Counted from the first letter of the stretch, positions 1 to 7,706 are shown. The stretch: 10,000 nt of DNA from Rheinheimera sp. (GCF_020217005.1 NZ_JAIWOI010000228.1:1-10000), one strand, 5' to 3'. Numbers and translations are program-made. Notes: generated from the sequence alone by a model not told the origin.

Positions 1-501
1 TATTGGTTAGTCTCAGGTAAAACGGTGGGCGGCACCCCTTTGTATCTGGATAAAGATTGTTTACCACGCGATACAGCTTTAGAACTCTGGACTGCTGGCA
101 GCGCCTGGTTTTCTGGTGACGTGGATAAAAAAGGCCGGATTAAAGCAGGACAGCTGGCGGATTTAGCTGTATTAAGTTCTGACTTTTTTACCGTACCTGA
201 AGAAGAAATCAAAGGCATTGAGTCTGTGATGACCATAGTAGATGGCAAAGTAGTGTATGCCGTTAATGACTTCTCAGACCATGGCCCTGCACCTATTCCT
301 GTGGTCCCTGAGTGGTCTCCTGTCACTTTAGTGCCTGGTCATGCCCGGGTACATCCGTTAATCAGTTCCTTACCGCACCAATGTGCAGGCTCTTGTGGTG
401 TACATGGCCATTCACATGATGTGGCGCGCCGCTCCGATATGCCAGTGTCGGACCATAACTCGTTTTGGGGTGTGTTAGGTTGCAGCTGTTTTGCTTTCTA
501 A
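1..501 (+). CDS. Amidohydrolase family 3 (YtcJ-like) protein, C-terminal part
   Basis: The reading frame is open from base 1, so this is the 3' end of a larger gene; about 166 residues are visible. The segment GRIKAGQLADLAVLS followed by VDGKVVYA is the typical closing part of metal-dependent amidohydrolases of family 3, where the last strands of the barrel return to the small beta-sandwich domain. The metal-binding and catalytic residues lie upstream of the window, so substrate cannot be read here. After the family core comes a tail of about 65 residues with a CAGSC pair, an HGHSH cluster and a final GCSCFAF, which could bind metal. Seventeen nt separate the stop from the DoxX gene, which suggests co-transcription. 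Family assignment is fairly sure; the specific activity is unknown. Confidence 0.8.
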   Translation, partial: YWLVSGKTVGGTPLYLDKDCLPRDTALELWTAGSAWFSGDVDKKGRIKAGQLADLAVLSSDFFTVPEEEIKGIESVMTIVDGKVVYAVNDFSDHGPAPIPVVPEWSPVTLVPGHARVHPLISSLPHQCAGSCGVHGHSHDVARRSDMPVSDHNSFWGVLGCSCFAF

Positions 502-510
502 GGACAGGAG
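501..510 (+). promoter_or_regulatory. Ribosome binding site for the DoxX gene
   Basis: The purine-rich stretch AGGACAGGAG starts at the last base of the amidohydrolase stop codon and ends 8 nt before the ATG at 519. It supports that ATG over the in-frame ATG at 465, which lies inside the amidohydrolase gene and would add 18 unrelated residues. Confidence 0.6.
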
Positions 511-518
511 CTAAACCA

Positions 519-932
519 ATGAAACTAACCACTCCGACCTTTTTACAACAACCTGACTTGGGTCTGCTGTTTTTACGCTTTAGTGGCTGCTTGTTGGTGC
601 TGCTGATCCATGGCTGGCCTAAGTTGCTGCATTGGCAAACCGAATTGCAGCTGATTGACGACCCGCTGCATTTAGGCAAAGCCGTTACTTTAGCCTGCGC
701 ACTTTTTGCTGAAGTACTTTGCCCTTTGGCCATTATGGCCGGAGTCTGGACCAGGCTGGCGTGTCTGCCTTTGTTATTTTTGTTGCTGGTGTCTATGCTG
801 CTGGTTCACGCTGACTGGACTCTGGAGCAAGGCCAATTTGGCTGGTTGCTGATTATCCTCTTTGGCACTATAGCTTTAGCTGGGCCCGGTCGCTTTGTGC
901 TGTTTCCGGCTAAAAAAGGACAGAGGGTATGA
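519..932 (+). CDS. DoxX family integral membrane protein
   Basis: A 137-residue protein with four hydrophobic segments, roughly residues 15-31, 53-76, 80-97 and 107-124, the usual size and topology of DoxX proteins. The first helix is followed by HGWPKL (31-36), matching the HG-x-x-K motif commonly seen at this place in the family. DoxX members sit in the inner membrane and have been tied to quinone-linked redox or thiol-stress functions, but most are uncharacterised, so no reaction is claimed. The start at 519 is chosen for its Shine-Dalgarno sequence. The stop codon overlaps the start of the next gene as ATGA, so the two are probably translationally coupled. Confidence 0.82.
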   Translation: MKLTTPTFLQQPDLGLLFLRFSGCLLVLLIHGWPKLLHWQTELQLIDDPLHLGKAVTLACALFAEVLCPLAIMAGVWTRLACLPLLFLLLVSMLLVHADWTLEQGQFGWLLIILFGTIALAGPGRFVLFPAKKGQRV

Positions 933-1630
933 GCGTCGAATCGAAACATCGTTTTCAGGCCATCAGCCTGGGCTTTTTAGCAGGTTATGTGAATACCTTA
1001 GGTTTTGTCGCTTTGTTTGGTTTGTTGACTGCGCTCGTCACAGGTAACTTCGTGCTGATCGGCGCCAGTTTAGTCAGTGAATCCAGCTCCGCTGTACTAA
1101 TGAAGTTTTTAGCTTTCCCAGCCTTTATTTTGGGTATAGCTGCTATTCGTATCCTGACGATTTGGCTGGACACTAAACAGCAGCAAAATTTGCAAATCCA
1201 ACTGACCGTTTTACTGCAGTTAGTGCTACTGGTGGCTTTTATGGTAGTAGGCTTATTAGCCGCACCTTTTGGCGAAGAACCAACCCCTATGGCGATGATC
1301 TGCGGCATGCTGGGCGCAGCTGCTATGGGCGCACACAGCGCTTATACCCGCTTGCTGCTGCCCCATCTGGCTCCAACTTCAATGATGACAGGCAATGTAA
1401 CTCAAATCGTGTTGGATCTGATTGAGCTGATATTAGGTAAAGGCGATGCTGCAACCAAAACAAGAATTTCTAAGTCTTTCTGGCCTATAGCTGCCTTTGC
1501 AGTCGGAGCGATTGTGGCTGGCTTTTGCTATTTGGTTGCGGGGTTCTGGGCTTTATTAGTGCCCATCGGCATTCTGGTATGGCTGCTACGCAAAGAGCAT
1601 TATTGCAACCTCGAAGCAGAGCAGTCCTGA
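929..1630 (+). CDS. YoaK/DUF1275 family membrane protein
   Basis: A 233-residue, very hydrophobic protein with about six membrane segments. Two family signatures are visible: an N-terminal AGYVNTLGF...LVTGNFV block (residues 19-43) and a central MMTGNVTQ block (152-159). In the N-terminal block I would expect Asp where this protein has Asn22, from memory of relatives. The two TGN motifs in similar helix contexts suggest an internally repeated fold. YoaK proteins have no established function; transport is often proposed. The start overlaps the DoxX stop by 4 nt (ATGA), with GGACAGAGGG just upstream as ribosome binding site. The stop overlaps the next gene's ATG by one base. Confidence 0.82.
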   Translation: MSVESKHRFQAISLGFLAGYVNTLGFVALFGLLTALVTGNFVLIGASLVSESSSAVLMKFLAFPAFILGIAAIRILTIWLDTKQQQNLQIQLTVLLQLVLLVAFMVVGLLAAPFGEEPTPMAMICGMLGAAAMGAHSAYTRLLLPHLAPTSMMTGNVTQIVLDLIELILGKGDAATKTRISKSFWPIAAFAVGAIVAGFCYLVAGFWALLVPIGILVWLLRKEHYCNLEAEQS

Positions 1631-2817
1631 TGCAAGTGAAAGCTCTGACTTCTGTCGCGTTGTTGAGCACTGCTGGCTTTAGCTCAGACCTTGTTGCAGT
1701 GGAACTGGAAGGTTTTATTAAACATCAGGATATCTATCAGCAGGAACTGACAGATGCCGATCATCATGCCTTACTCAGTAGGTTTTTACTCCGGCAGAAC
1801 TGGCAAACCTCGAGTAACAGCAGTCTGCTGCTGGAAGGGATCAGTGCCTATGACTCCAGTTACGACAACCAGACTTTTTCGGTGGAACGTAATACTGCAG
1901 ATATTCACCAGCTGATTTTTAAAACTGCTGTGGCCAACACCAGTGTCAGCTTAGGCCGCCATGTCTGGTCCATTGGCAATCAGCGCCAGCTCGGCAAAAG
2001 AGAAGGGACCAACGTCAGGCGACGTTTTGACGGAGTACTGTTAGATCAGCAATTTAGCAGCGATACCACAGTGTCGTTTTATCATGGTTACAGTGTGAAA
2101 AGTAAAGCTAAAGCTTTGGATGACAGCAGAGATCAGGATTTAACCGCAAGCGGCATCATTTTTCGAAAGCAGAAACTGCTGGTTCACGCGATCAATTACC
2201 GCGACAGCCGTGGCCAAAGTCAGGATGATATTTATGCGATAGAAACTGAATATCAGCAAAAAGTGGGAGCTTTTGAAGCTTTTTACCAGCTGATTTACCA
2301 GTTTGGTGATCGCGGCCCACAACAACTCTCTGCCTGGTTTAGCCAGCTGGAATGGGCTTATACAGTGACACAGCACCGGCTGTCGTTCACTGCCAGTTAT
2401 GCTTCAGGCGGCGGTTCAAAAGCTACCGATAGCCACGAGTTTCAGCCCCTGTTTGCCAAAGCACCTTATTACTCAGAGGCCGGTGTATTTGCCACCACCA
2501 ATATTCAGCATATTGGCCTTGGCTGGCTTTATCCGCTGACAGAAAACTTTAGCCTGACTCTGGAGGCAAAAAAACTCTACAAAGCAAAACCAAACGGCGC
2601 TATTTACGGCCCTGGCCAAAGCCTGTTGCTGCCGGCTGATCAGCAATCGGGAAAGGCCTTGGCGAATAACTACAGCTTTCAATCCGAATATAAATTCAGC
2701 CCGCATATCAGCTTAGAACTGGTAGCGAGCTTTATTGATATTGAAACAGGTAGCAATCAAAGTCCGGCCCTGCGCAATAGCAGCTTTTTTGAGACTATGC
2801 TGCATTACCGGTTTTAA
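1630..2817 (+). CDS. Alginate-export-like outer-membrane beta-barrel protein
   Basis: A 395-residue protein beginning with a basic and then hydrophobic stretch (residues 1-24) that fits a Sec signal peptide. The rest alternates short polar and hydrophobic strands and ends in MLHYRF, a C-terminal aromatic residue typical of BAM-assembled barrels. The block LGRHVWSIGNQR...EGTNVRRRFDG (about 108-135) resembles the conserved arginine-rich region of alginate-export (AlgE-type) proteins, where arginines line the pore; that family assignment is from recognition, not a search. The likely role is passive export or uptake of an anionic or small polar substrate. The ATG at 1630 is chosen because it starts the signal peptide and overlaps the yoaK-like stop (TGATG). 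An upstream in-frame ATG at 1525 would put 35 non-signal residues in front. Confidence 0.72.
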   Translation: MQVKALTSVALLSTAGFSSDLVAVELEGFIKHQDIYQQELTDADHHALLSRFLLRQNWQTSSNSSLLLEGISAYDSSYDNQTFSVERNTADIHQLIFKTAVANTSVSLGRHVWSIGNQRQLGKREGTNVRRRFDGVLLDQQFSSDTTVSFYHGYSVKSKAKALDDSRDQDLTASGIIFRKQKLLVHAINYRDSRGQSQDDIYAIETEYQQKVGAFEAFYQLIYQFGDRGPQQLSAWFSQLEWAYTVTQHRLSFTASYASGGGSKATDSHEFQPLFAKAPYYSEAGVFATTNIQHIGLGWLYPLTENFSLTLEAKKLYKAKPNGAIYGPGQSLLLPADQQSGKALANNYSFQSEYKFSPHISLELVASFIDIETGSNQSPALRNSSFFETMLHYRF

Positions 2818-2822
2818 CCTGA

Positions 2823-3278
2823 TTAAGGCTTAGCCTTAGCTGCTGGATCCACAGGCACTGGCACACCTTTGCTATGCCATTTCATTACGACAAACTTCAA
2901 TGGGGTTTTACCAGTATTGCGGATACCATGCGAATCCCATGGCGCTGCATATAAAATATCGCCGGCTTTAGCAGCAATATCTTTATCTTTCAGTGACCAG
3001 AGACCTTCGCCTTCAATTACCATCAGATACTCTTCTTCGGCATGAATATGAGGTGGGTGAATTTCTTTGCCAGGTTCTATCACAGCCACACCAGTCAGCG
3101 CGTCTTGGGTACCAAAAGTAGGCTTGTTGAAGTAGCTGTAAAACATATAACCATCGCCTTTTTCAGCTATAGCCTCGGCCTGTGTCACAATTTGTGATGG
3201 CTGATCCGGCTCTGCCGCTGCTGTACTCAGGCAGGTCAAAGCCAAACCCGCAGCTAACCCTAACTTTAATTTAAACAT
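2823..3278 (-). CDS. Secreted single-domain cupin protein
   Basis: A 151-residue protein with a signal peptide (residues 1-22, ending STAAA before EP), so probably periplasmic. Both cupin motifs are present. Motif 1 has G70, H77, H79, E83 and G90; motif 2 has G106, P113, H117 and N121. H77, H79, E83 and H117 make a complete metal site. The domain is small, as in storage- or dioxygenase-like cupins, and no substrate can be named. The start at 3278 follows a strong AGGAGAAGAG; a longer in-frame start at 3368 would hide the signal peptide behind 30 residues. It converges on the barrel-protein gene with 5 nt between stops. The 140-nt gap to the flavoprotein gene upstream suggests its own promoter, but I could not identify one. 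Confidence 0.8.
   Translation of the reverse strand: MFKLKLGLAAGLALTCLSTAAAEPDQPSQIVTQAEAIAEKGDGYMFYSYFNKPTFGTQDALTGVAVIEPGKEIHPPHIHAEEEYLMVIEGEGLWSLKDKDIAAKAGDILYAAPWDSHGIRNTGKTPLKFVVMKWHSKGVPVPVDPAAKAKP
2824..2838. other. Short perfect inverted repeat at the convergent gene ends
   Basis: TAAGGC-TTA-GCCTTA forms a 6-bp stem with a 3-nt loop, overlapping the last codons of the cupin gene and lying 7 nt past the barrel-protein stop. No U-run follows on either strand, so termination is only a possibility. It may simply reflect the repetitive Ala-Lys codons at the cupin C-terminus. Confidence 0.25.
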
Positions 3279-3418
3279 CCCTCTTCTCCTGCTGAATGAT
3301 CGTGCCTTTACACTGCCCTGAAACGAAGGCGAGGTCAAACAGCTGTTGGTCTGATCTGTGTCACACATACAGAAGAAGTAATTTCGGAAAGCCTGGGTTT
3401 TATTGTCATTTCACACAA
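3279..3418. other. Intergenic gap between flavoprotein and cupin genes
   Basis: This 140-base gap lies downstream of the flavoprotein stop and upstream of the cupin start. I see no clear hairpin with a U-run and no convincing -35/-10 pair. A TTGACC on the minus strand has only a poor partner (TGTAAA at a 20-nt spacing). Whether the cupin is read through from the LPS genes or has its own promoter is open. Confidence 0.4.
3281..3290 (-). promoter_or_regulatory. Ribosome binding site for the cupin gene
   Basis: Read on the minus strand this is AGGAGAAGAG, 2 nt before the ATG as a whole but with its AGGAG core 7 nt away. It fixes the start at 3278 and not at the upstream ATG at 3368. Confidence 0.65.
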
Positions 3419-4600
3419 CTAACAATACTGCCCCGCTACCCAACCCGATGCCCAGGCCCACTGGAAGTTGTAGCCTCCTAACCAACCAGTGACGTCGACC
3501 ACTTCGCCGACAAAATACAGGCCGGGTTGTTTTTTTGCTTCCATGGTTTTGGACGAGAGTTCGTTGGTGTCGACTCCACCTAAAGTCACTTCGGCGGTAC
3601 GGTAGCCTTCGGTGCCGTTGGGTTTAAAGACATAATGCGTCAGGCTGTCGGCTAAACGCTGCATAGCTTTGCATGGCAACGCTTTAATAGGCTGATTTTG
3701 AAATACGTTCAGCTCCAGCAGCTTTTCAACTAAACGTTTTGGCAGCAAACGCGACAAGATAGTTTTGAGTTCCTGCTCAGGGTGTTTTTGCTGTTGCTCC
3801 AGCAGGAATTCATTTAAATCCTGCTGCGGCGCTAAGTTGATAATCAGCTCGTCGCCCGGTTGCCAAAAGCTGGAGATTTGCAAAATAGCCGGGCCACTTA
3901 AGCCCCTGTGGGTAAACAGCATATCTTCCGGAAACATCACATCATTGGCTTCAGCCGTGACTGGTAATGACACTCCACTGATTTCTTCAAAGACGGCTTT
4001 ATCGGCTGGTTGCCAGGTCAGTGGCACTAAGGCAGCACGCACCGGCAATACGTTTAAACCAAACTGTTCAGCCAGTTGAAAGCCATAAGCTGTAGCGCCT
4101 AAATTCGGCAAACTTAAACCACCACAAGCCACCACTAAACTCTGACAGTTGCGGCTAAGCTGAGGTGTTGTGACTGTGTACACACCATCGGCAAAACTAA
4201 CGTTTTGAATATCCTGTTGCAGCGCTATAGACACGCCCGCCTTGTCACATTCTTGTTGCAGCATATCGACTATGTCTTTGGCGCTGTCGTCACAAAACAG
4301 CTGGCCCAAAGTCTTTTCGTGATAAGCAATGCCGTATTGCTGCACTAAAGCGATAAAATCCCATTGGGTATAACGGCTTAAAGCCGACTTACAAAAATGC
4401 GGGTTTTGCGATAAATAATTAGCCGGGCTGGCGTAAATATTAGTGAAGTTGCAGCGGCCACCACCAGACATCAGAATTTTGCGGCCTATACGTTTGCCGT
4501 TATCCAGCACCAGGGTTTTACGGCCTCTTTTGGCGGCTTCAATGGCACAAAATAAACCTGCGGCGCCTGCGCCAATCACTATCACGTCCCACTGCTGCAT
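3419..4600 (-). CDS. HI0933/YhiN family FAD-dependent flavoprotein
   Basis: A 393-residue protein, the usual length for this family. It opens with an FAD-binding Rossmann motif VIGAGAAGL (G10, G12, G15), followed by the family hallmark SGGGRCNFTN (45-54). It closes with GLYFVGEVVDVTGWLGGYN (about 360-378), which completes the FAD site. Relatives are annotated as aminoacetone oxidase, BaiN-like or simply NAD(P)/FAD-dependent oxidoreductases; the physiological substrate is not established, and no link to LPS is known to me. Its ATG overlaps the stop of the upstream waaA-kdkA fusion by one base (TAATG), which indicates translational coupling. That makes it the last tightly linked gene of the minus-strand run. 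Confidence 0.9.
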   Translation of the reverse strand: MQQWDVIVIGAGAAGLFCAIEAAKRGRKTLVLDNGKRIGRKILMSGGGRCNFTNIYASPANYLSQNPHFCKSALSRYTQWDFIALVQQYGIAYHEKTLGQLFCDDSAKDIVDMLQQECDKAGVSIALQQDIQNVSFADGVYTVTTPQLSRNCQSLVVACGGLSLPNLGATAYGFQLAEQFGLNVLPVRAALVPLTWQPADKAVFEEISGVSLPVTAEANDVMFPEDMLFTHRGLSGPAILQISSFWQPGDELIINLAPQQDLNEFLLEQQQKHPEQELKTILSRLLPKRLVEKLLELNVFQNQPIKALPCKAMQRLADSLTHYVFKPNGTEGYRTAEVTLGGVDTNELSSKTMEAKKQPGLYFVGEVVDVTGWLGGYNFQWAWASGWVAGQYC

Positions 4601-6687
4601 TAGTTTGTACTCTGTCTGTTTTGGCTTTTCTGCTGTGACTGGCCATGGCCTGCTTGCTGATAACCCAGCTCAAGCGCGGCGAATTGGTCTCTCTGCCAAT
4701 GAAACACTGGCAGCTGTTGTTGTTCTTTGTTTAACGAGCGCAATAAACGCTGCAAATTCTGTGTTTTCCAGCTTTGATCAGGATAGTCTGCTGCGTGGCG
4801 AATAGCGCACTTATCAAAATCAATGAGCCAAAACTGGCCCTGATTATCCAGCAAAATATTGTGGCAATTTAAATCAGAGTGATACACCTGATGCTGATGA
4901 AAAGAGGCGATCACAGCACCAAGCTGTTGCCATTCTAAGTTGGTCAAAGGCCGTTGTTGCAGCAGATGAGCCAAGTCTATGGTGTCAGGAATACGTTCAA
5001 TCAAAATATCAGCGCTATAGCTAAATCCGTGCTTTTGATACAAAGCAGCGCAAGGCCGTGGCACAGCCAAACCCCATAAGCGCATTTGCCAAAGTAAACT
5101 AAATTCCGCCATAGCCCGGCTTTGGGCTGCAGGCTCTGACCAAAACTTGTCTTTGTTGATTTTTCCGACCAAACCGCCGCGATAATAATGCCGCAGCACC
5201 GCCTCCTGGCCGTTTGGCTGGCGGATAAACCAGACTGTATTACGGCCTTTCGATTGGCCTGTGACTAAGCCCTGCTGTTGCCAGTAATCAGATTGAAAAT
5301 ACGCCATCTCAAAGTTCGGATAAAAGTGCGGATCAAACCAGGCTAAAGCATTGGCTGAACTTAATTTTTTAATTTCAGCCATCGGCAATAAATAGTGCAC
5401 CTGTTCCATGATACGAGCCACAGCGCCTTGTTGCTGCTGGTAAAGTTTTAAACCTTTTTCCCCGGTTTGTATGGCCAGTTCTGGTTGCTGAATAAGCTCA
5501 GCGACAGTACAGACCAGATCGGCGGCTGTGGTCACCTTAAAATATGCCTGTTGCTGTTGCAGCAACTGAAACACCAGCTGAAAATTAAATACATGTGGGC
5601 CAGACAACACGGCTTTACCAAAAGCCATAGCTTCCAGCGGATTATGCCCACCGCGTTCAATCAGGCTGCCACCGATAAAAACAAAGTCGGCCAGTTGATA
5701 CCAGCTTAATAACTCGCCCATTGAATCACCAAGCCAGACTTGGGTACTGGCGTCAGGCAGACCATTCAGGCTGCGACGGACAAACTTCAGTTGCTGCTGT
5801 TGTAATAGTTCTGCCACAGCATCAAAACGCTCAGGATGCCGTGGCACCAGCACTAGTAATAACTGTGGGAACTGCACTTTTAACTGCTGATACGCCTGAA
5901 TAAGTAGCTCATCTTCACCGGCATGAGTGCTACCCGCCACCCAGACAATCCGGCCTTGCAGCAAAGGTTTTAAGCTTTGTGCCAGTTGAGTGCTGCTTTT
6001 TGGCACATCCAGTTCAAATTTTACATTACCCGCCACCTGCACTCTTTGCGCACCCAGGACTGAAAAACGCCTGGCGCTGTTTTTGTCCTGAGTCAGAATT
6101 TGGCAGATCTGTTGCAACATAGGCTGAGTGAAAAGGCTAAAACGACGATAACCTCTGGCAGAGCGCGCCGATAAGCGGGCATTGACCACCAAAGTCGGAA
6201 TAGCCAGCGCTTTGCAGTTTGCCAACAGATTAGGCCAGAGCTCCGTTTCCAAAATCAGTAGCAACTGCGGTTGCATGTACTTTAGCCAATGCCGCATCAG
6301 TATTGGGTAATCAAAAGGCAGGTAACAATGCACAACTTTTTTGCCCAACTGTTGTTGGTCGGCCTGAAATTTTTCGATAGCAACTGAAGCCGTAGGCGTA
6401 GTGCAGGTAATAGTAAAAGGCAGATGCGGGTATTGCTGTAAAAGTTGCTTAATCAGAGGTTTGGCGGCGTTAAACTCCCCTACTGAGACTGTATGCAGCA
6501 CTATGCCGTCTTTGACCTGTGCTTCAGGCAGCTTCAAGGCAAAACGTTCAGCAAAACGTTGCCGATAGGCCGGATCTTTGTGCGAGCGCAGCAGCAAGTA
6601 CAACAGCAACAAAGGCGTAATGACCACTATTAATGCTGAATAAAACAATAGCGCCACCCGGGCCATTCCACTGCCTGCTCTGAACAT
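4600..6687 (-). CDS. waaA-kdkA: Fused Kdo transferase (WaaA) and Kdo kinase (KdkA)
   Basis: A single 695-residue frame holds two enzymes. Residues 1-435 are WaaA, which moves Kdo from CMP-Kdo to lipid A precursor. They comprise a membrane anchor (about 11-33), YRQRFAERFA with the expected catalytic Glu47, SVGEFNAAKPL (68-78), ETELWPN (147-153), NARLSARS (169-176) and GGHNPLEAMAFGKAV (346-360). Residues 436-695 are KdkA, the Kdo 4-kinase of Haemophilus and Vibrio. They comprise RHYYRGGLVGKINKDKF (499-515, nucleotide loop), catalytic loop HSDLNCHN (603-610, Asp605, Asn610) and metal-binding LIDFDKC (621-627, Asp623). No stop separates them; Met436 sits where a free kdkA would start. The protein is Gln-rich (about 79 residues). 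The start at 6687, 5 nt after the GT4 stop, is preferred; Met8 (6666) is an equal alternative. Organisms with KdkA usually carry one phosphorylated Kdo, so WaaA is inferred to add a single sugar. Confidence 0.92.
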   Translation of the reverse strand: MFRAGSGMARVALLFYSALIVVITPLLLLYLLLRSHKDPAYRQRFAERFALKLPEAQVKDGIVLHTVSVGEFNAAKPLIKQLLQQYPHLPFTITCTTPTASVAIEKFQADQQQLGKKVVHCYLPFDYPILMRHWLKYMQPQLLLILETELWPNLLANCKALAIPTLVVNARLSARSARGYRRFSLFTQPMLQQICQILTQDKNSARRFSVLGAQRVQVAGNVKFELDVPKSSTQLAQSLKPLLQGRIVWVAGSTHAGEDELLIQAYQQLKVQFPQLLLVLVPRHPERFDAVAELLQQQQLKFVRRSLNGLPDASTQVWLGDSMGELLSWYQLADFVFIGGSLIERGGHNPLEAMAFGKAVLSGPHVFNFQLVFQLLQQQQAYFKVTTAADLVCTVAELIQQPELAIQTGEKGLKLYQQQQGAVARIMEQVHYLLPMAEIKKLSSANALAWFDPHFYPNFEMAYFQSDYWQQQGLVTGQSKGRNTVWFIRQPNGQEAVLRHYYRGGLVGKINKDKFWSEPAAQSRAMAEFSLLWQMRLWGLAVPRPCAALYQKHGFSYSADILIERIPDTIDLAHLLQQRPLTNLEWQQLGAVIASFHQHQVYHSDLNCHNILLDNQGQFWLIDFDKCAIRHAADYPDQSWKTQNLQRLLRSLNKEQQQLPVFHWQRDQFAALELGYQQAGHGQSQQKSQNRQSTN

Positions 6688-6692
6688 TTTCG

Positions 6693-7682
6693 TTAATCCG
6701 TGACAGGCAACATTTGATGCCAACTTTGCTCGCTGAAAGGTACTGAGCTATTTAATACCTCACCGGCCAGCACTTTGTCATAACAACGCTGGTAGGCTGC
6801 AGCCATAGTCAGATGATCAAAACTGGTTTTGGCAAAATGATGACAAGCTTCGCGATCGTACTTATGAATGTTTTGTACAGCGTCTGCCAGCTCTGTATAA
6901 CTGGTTGACAATAAACCAATATCAGGCCTGGTAATAATTTCCGGTATAGCGCCATAAGGTGTGGCAAAAACCGGAGTGCCCAGATACAAAGACTCAATAA
7001 TGGCCAAACCAAAAGGCTCGTGCCAACGCACCGGAAAAATCAGGCCTTGAGAATTACGCACCAACTGATTTTTTTGCTCGCCACCTACCATGCCATGAAA
7101 GCGTAAATGCAGATCCGGATGGAAATAAAAACCACGGCTGCTCAGGCTAAAGCGCACGCCACCCAACACATGCAGTTTGGCTCCGGCTTGTTTAGATACA
7201 GCCACAGCACCGGCCAGATTTTTAATAGGCCATTTGGCTTTGCCTAAAAAATGGAAGTAATTCTGCGGCTTACCTAAATTTGGCTGACCATATTCGGTCC
7301 AGTCCAACCCGTTATGCACATAACAGTCGGCATGGTGATTAGCTGCATGGCGGGCACTTAAAAATACAGTATTTTTACCATAAGTGCGGGCACCTTCAGC
7401 GTTGCCATGTTCAGTGCTGATATAAGGCACATCCAGTTCCCCATCAAATGGCTGATGAAAATGCACTATGTCAGGCCAACTGCCAATTTGCTCGCGCATA
7501 GATTTGGCCGGATCGTAACGGCTGGCATTTTTTGGAAGTTCTGGTGCACTGCCCCACAATAAGCGCACTTCATGACCAGCAGCTTGCTGAGCCATTAATA
7601 AACCCCAGACAATACGCTCAGTGCCGCCATAGTCTTTTGGTGGTAATGAAAGACGACTGACCATTACATGTAATATTTTCAT
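6693..7682 (-). CDS. GT4 family glycosyltransferase
   Basis: A 329-residue GT-B-type glycosyltransferase. The N-terminal MKILHVMVSR strand and the glycine pair in DYGGTER (18-23) begin the acceptor domain. The C-terminal domain has HEPFGLAIIESLYLG (221-235), the E-x7-E motif (Glu222, Glu230) that binds the nucleotide-sugar donor in family GT4, followed by GTPVFATPYGAIPEII. It is shorter than typical GT4 enzymes (about 350-400), mostly in the linker between domains. Donor and acceptor cannot be told from sequence; the position just upstream of waaA-kdkA points to LPS core assembly. The start at 7682 begins the first beta strand, with GGA 9 nt upstream. A longer frame from a TTG at 7733 would be translated from hairpin sequence. 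Confidence 0.85.
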   Translation of the reverse strand: MKILHVMVSRLSLPPKDYGGTERIVWGLLMAQQAAGHEVRLLWGSAPELPKNASRYDPAKSMREQIGSWPDIVHFHQPFDGELDVPYISTEHGNAEGARTYGKNTVFLSARHAANHHADCYVHNGLDWTEYGQPNLGKPQNYFHFLGKAKWPIKNLAGAVAVSKQAGAKLHVLGGVRFSLSSRGFYFHPDLHLRFHGMVGGEQKNQLVRNSQGLIFPVRWHEPFGLAIIESLYLGTPVFATPYGAIPEIITRPDIGLLSTSYTELADAVQNIHKYDREACHHFAKTSFDHLTMAAAYQRCYDKVLAGEVLNSSVPFSEQSWHQMLPVTD

Positions 7683-7706
7683 TTTAAAAATTCCATAGGC
7701 TATATC

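Noticed and set aside
362..733. Minus-strand open frame across the amidohydrolase and DoxX genes
   Set aside because: It is antisense to two recognisable coding regions and its product resembles nothing known to me.
1525..1629. Upstream start for the outer-membrane barrel protein
   Set aside because: The added 35 residues overlap the YoaK gene and precede a proper signal peptide; the ATG at 1630 overlapping the stop is more plausible.
3201..3300. Lipoprotein signal in the cupin (Cys16 in the hydrophobic stretch)
   Set aside because: The residue before Cys is Thr and not Gly/Ala/Ser, and a better type I cleavage site (AAA before EP) follows.
3279..3368. N-terminal extension of the cupin by 30 residues
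   Set aside because: It would bury a good signal peptide and ignore the AGGAGAAGAG next to the ATG at 3278.
3350..3420. CRP-like TGTGA/TCACA site near the cupin upstream region
   Set aside because: Fragments such as TGTGTCACACA occur, but no pair with the required 6-nt spacing is present.
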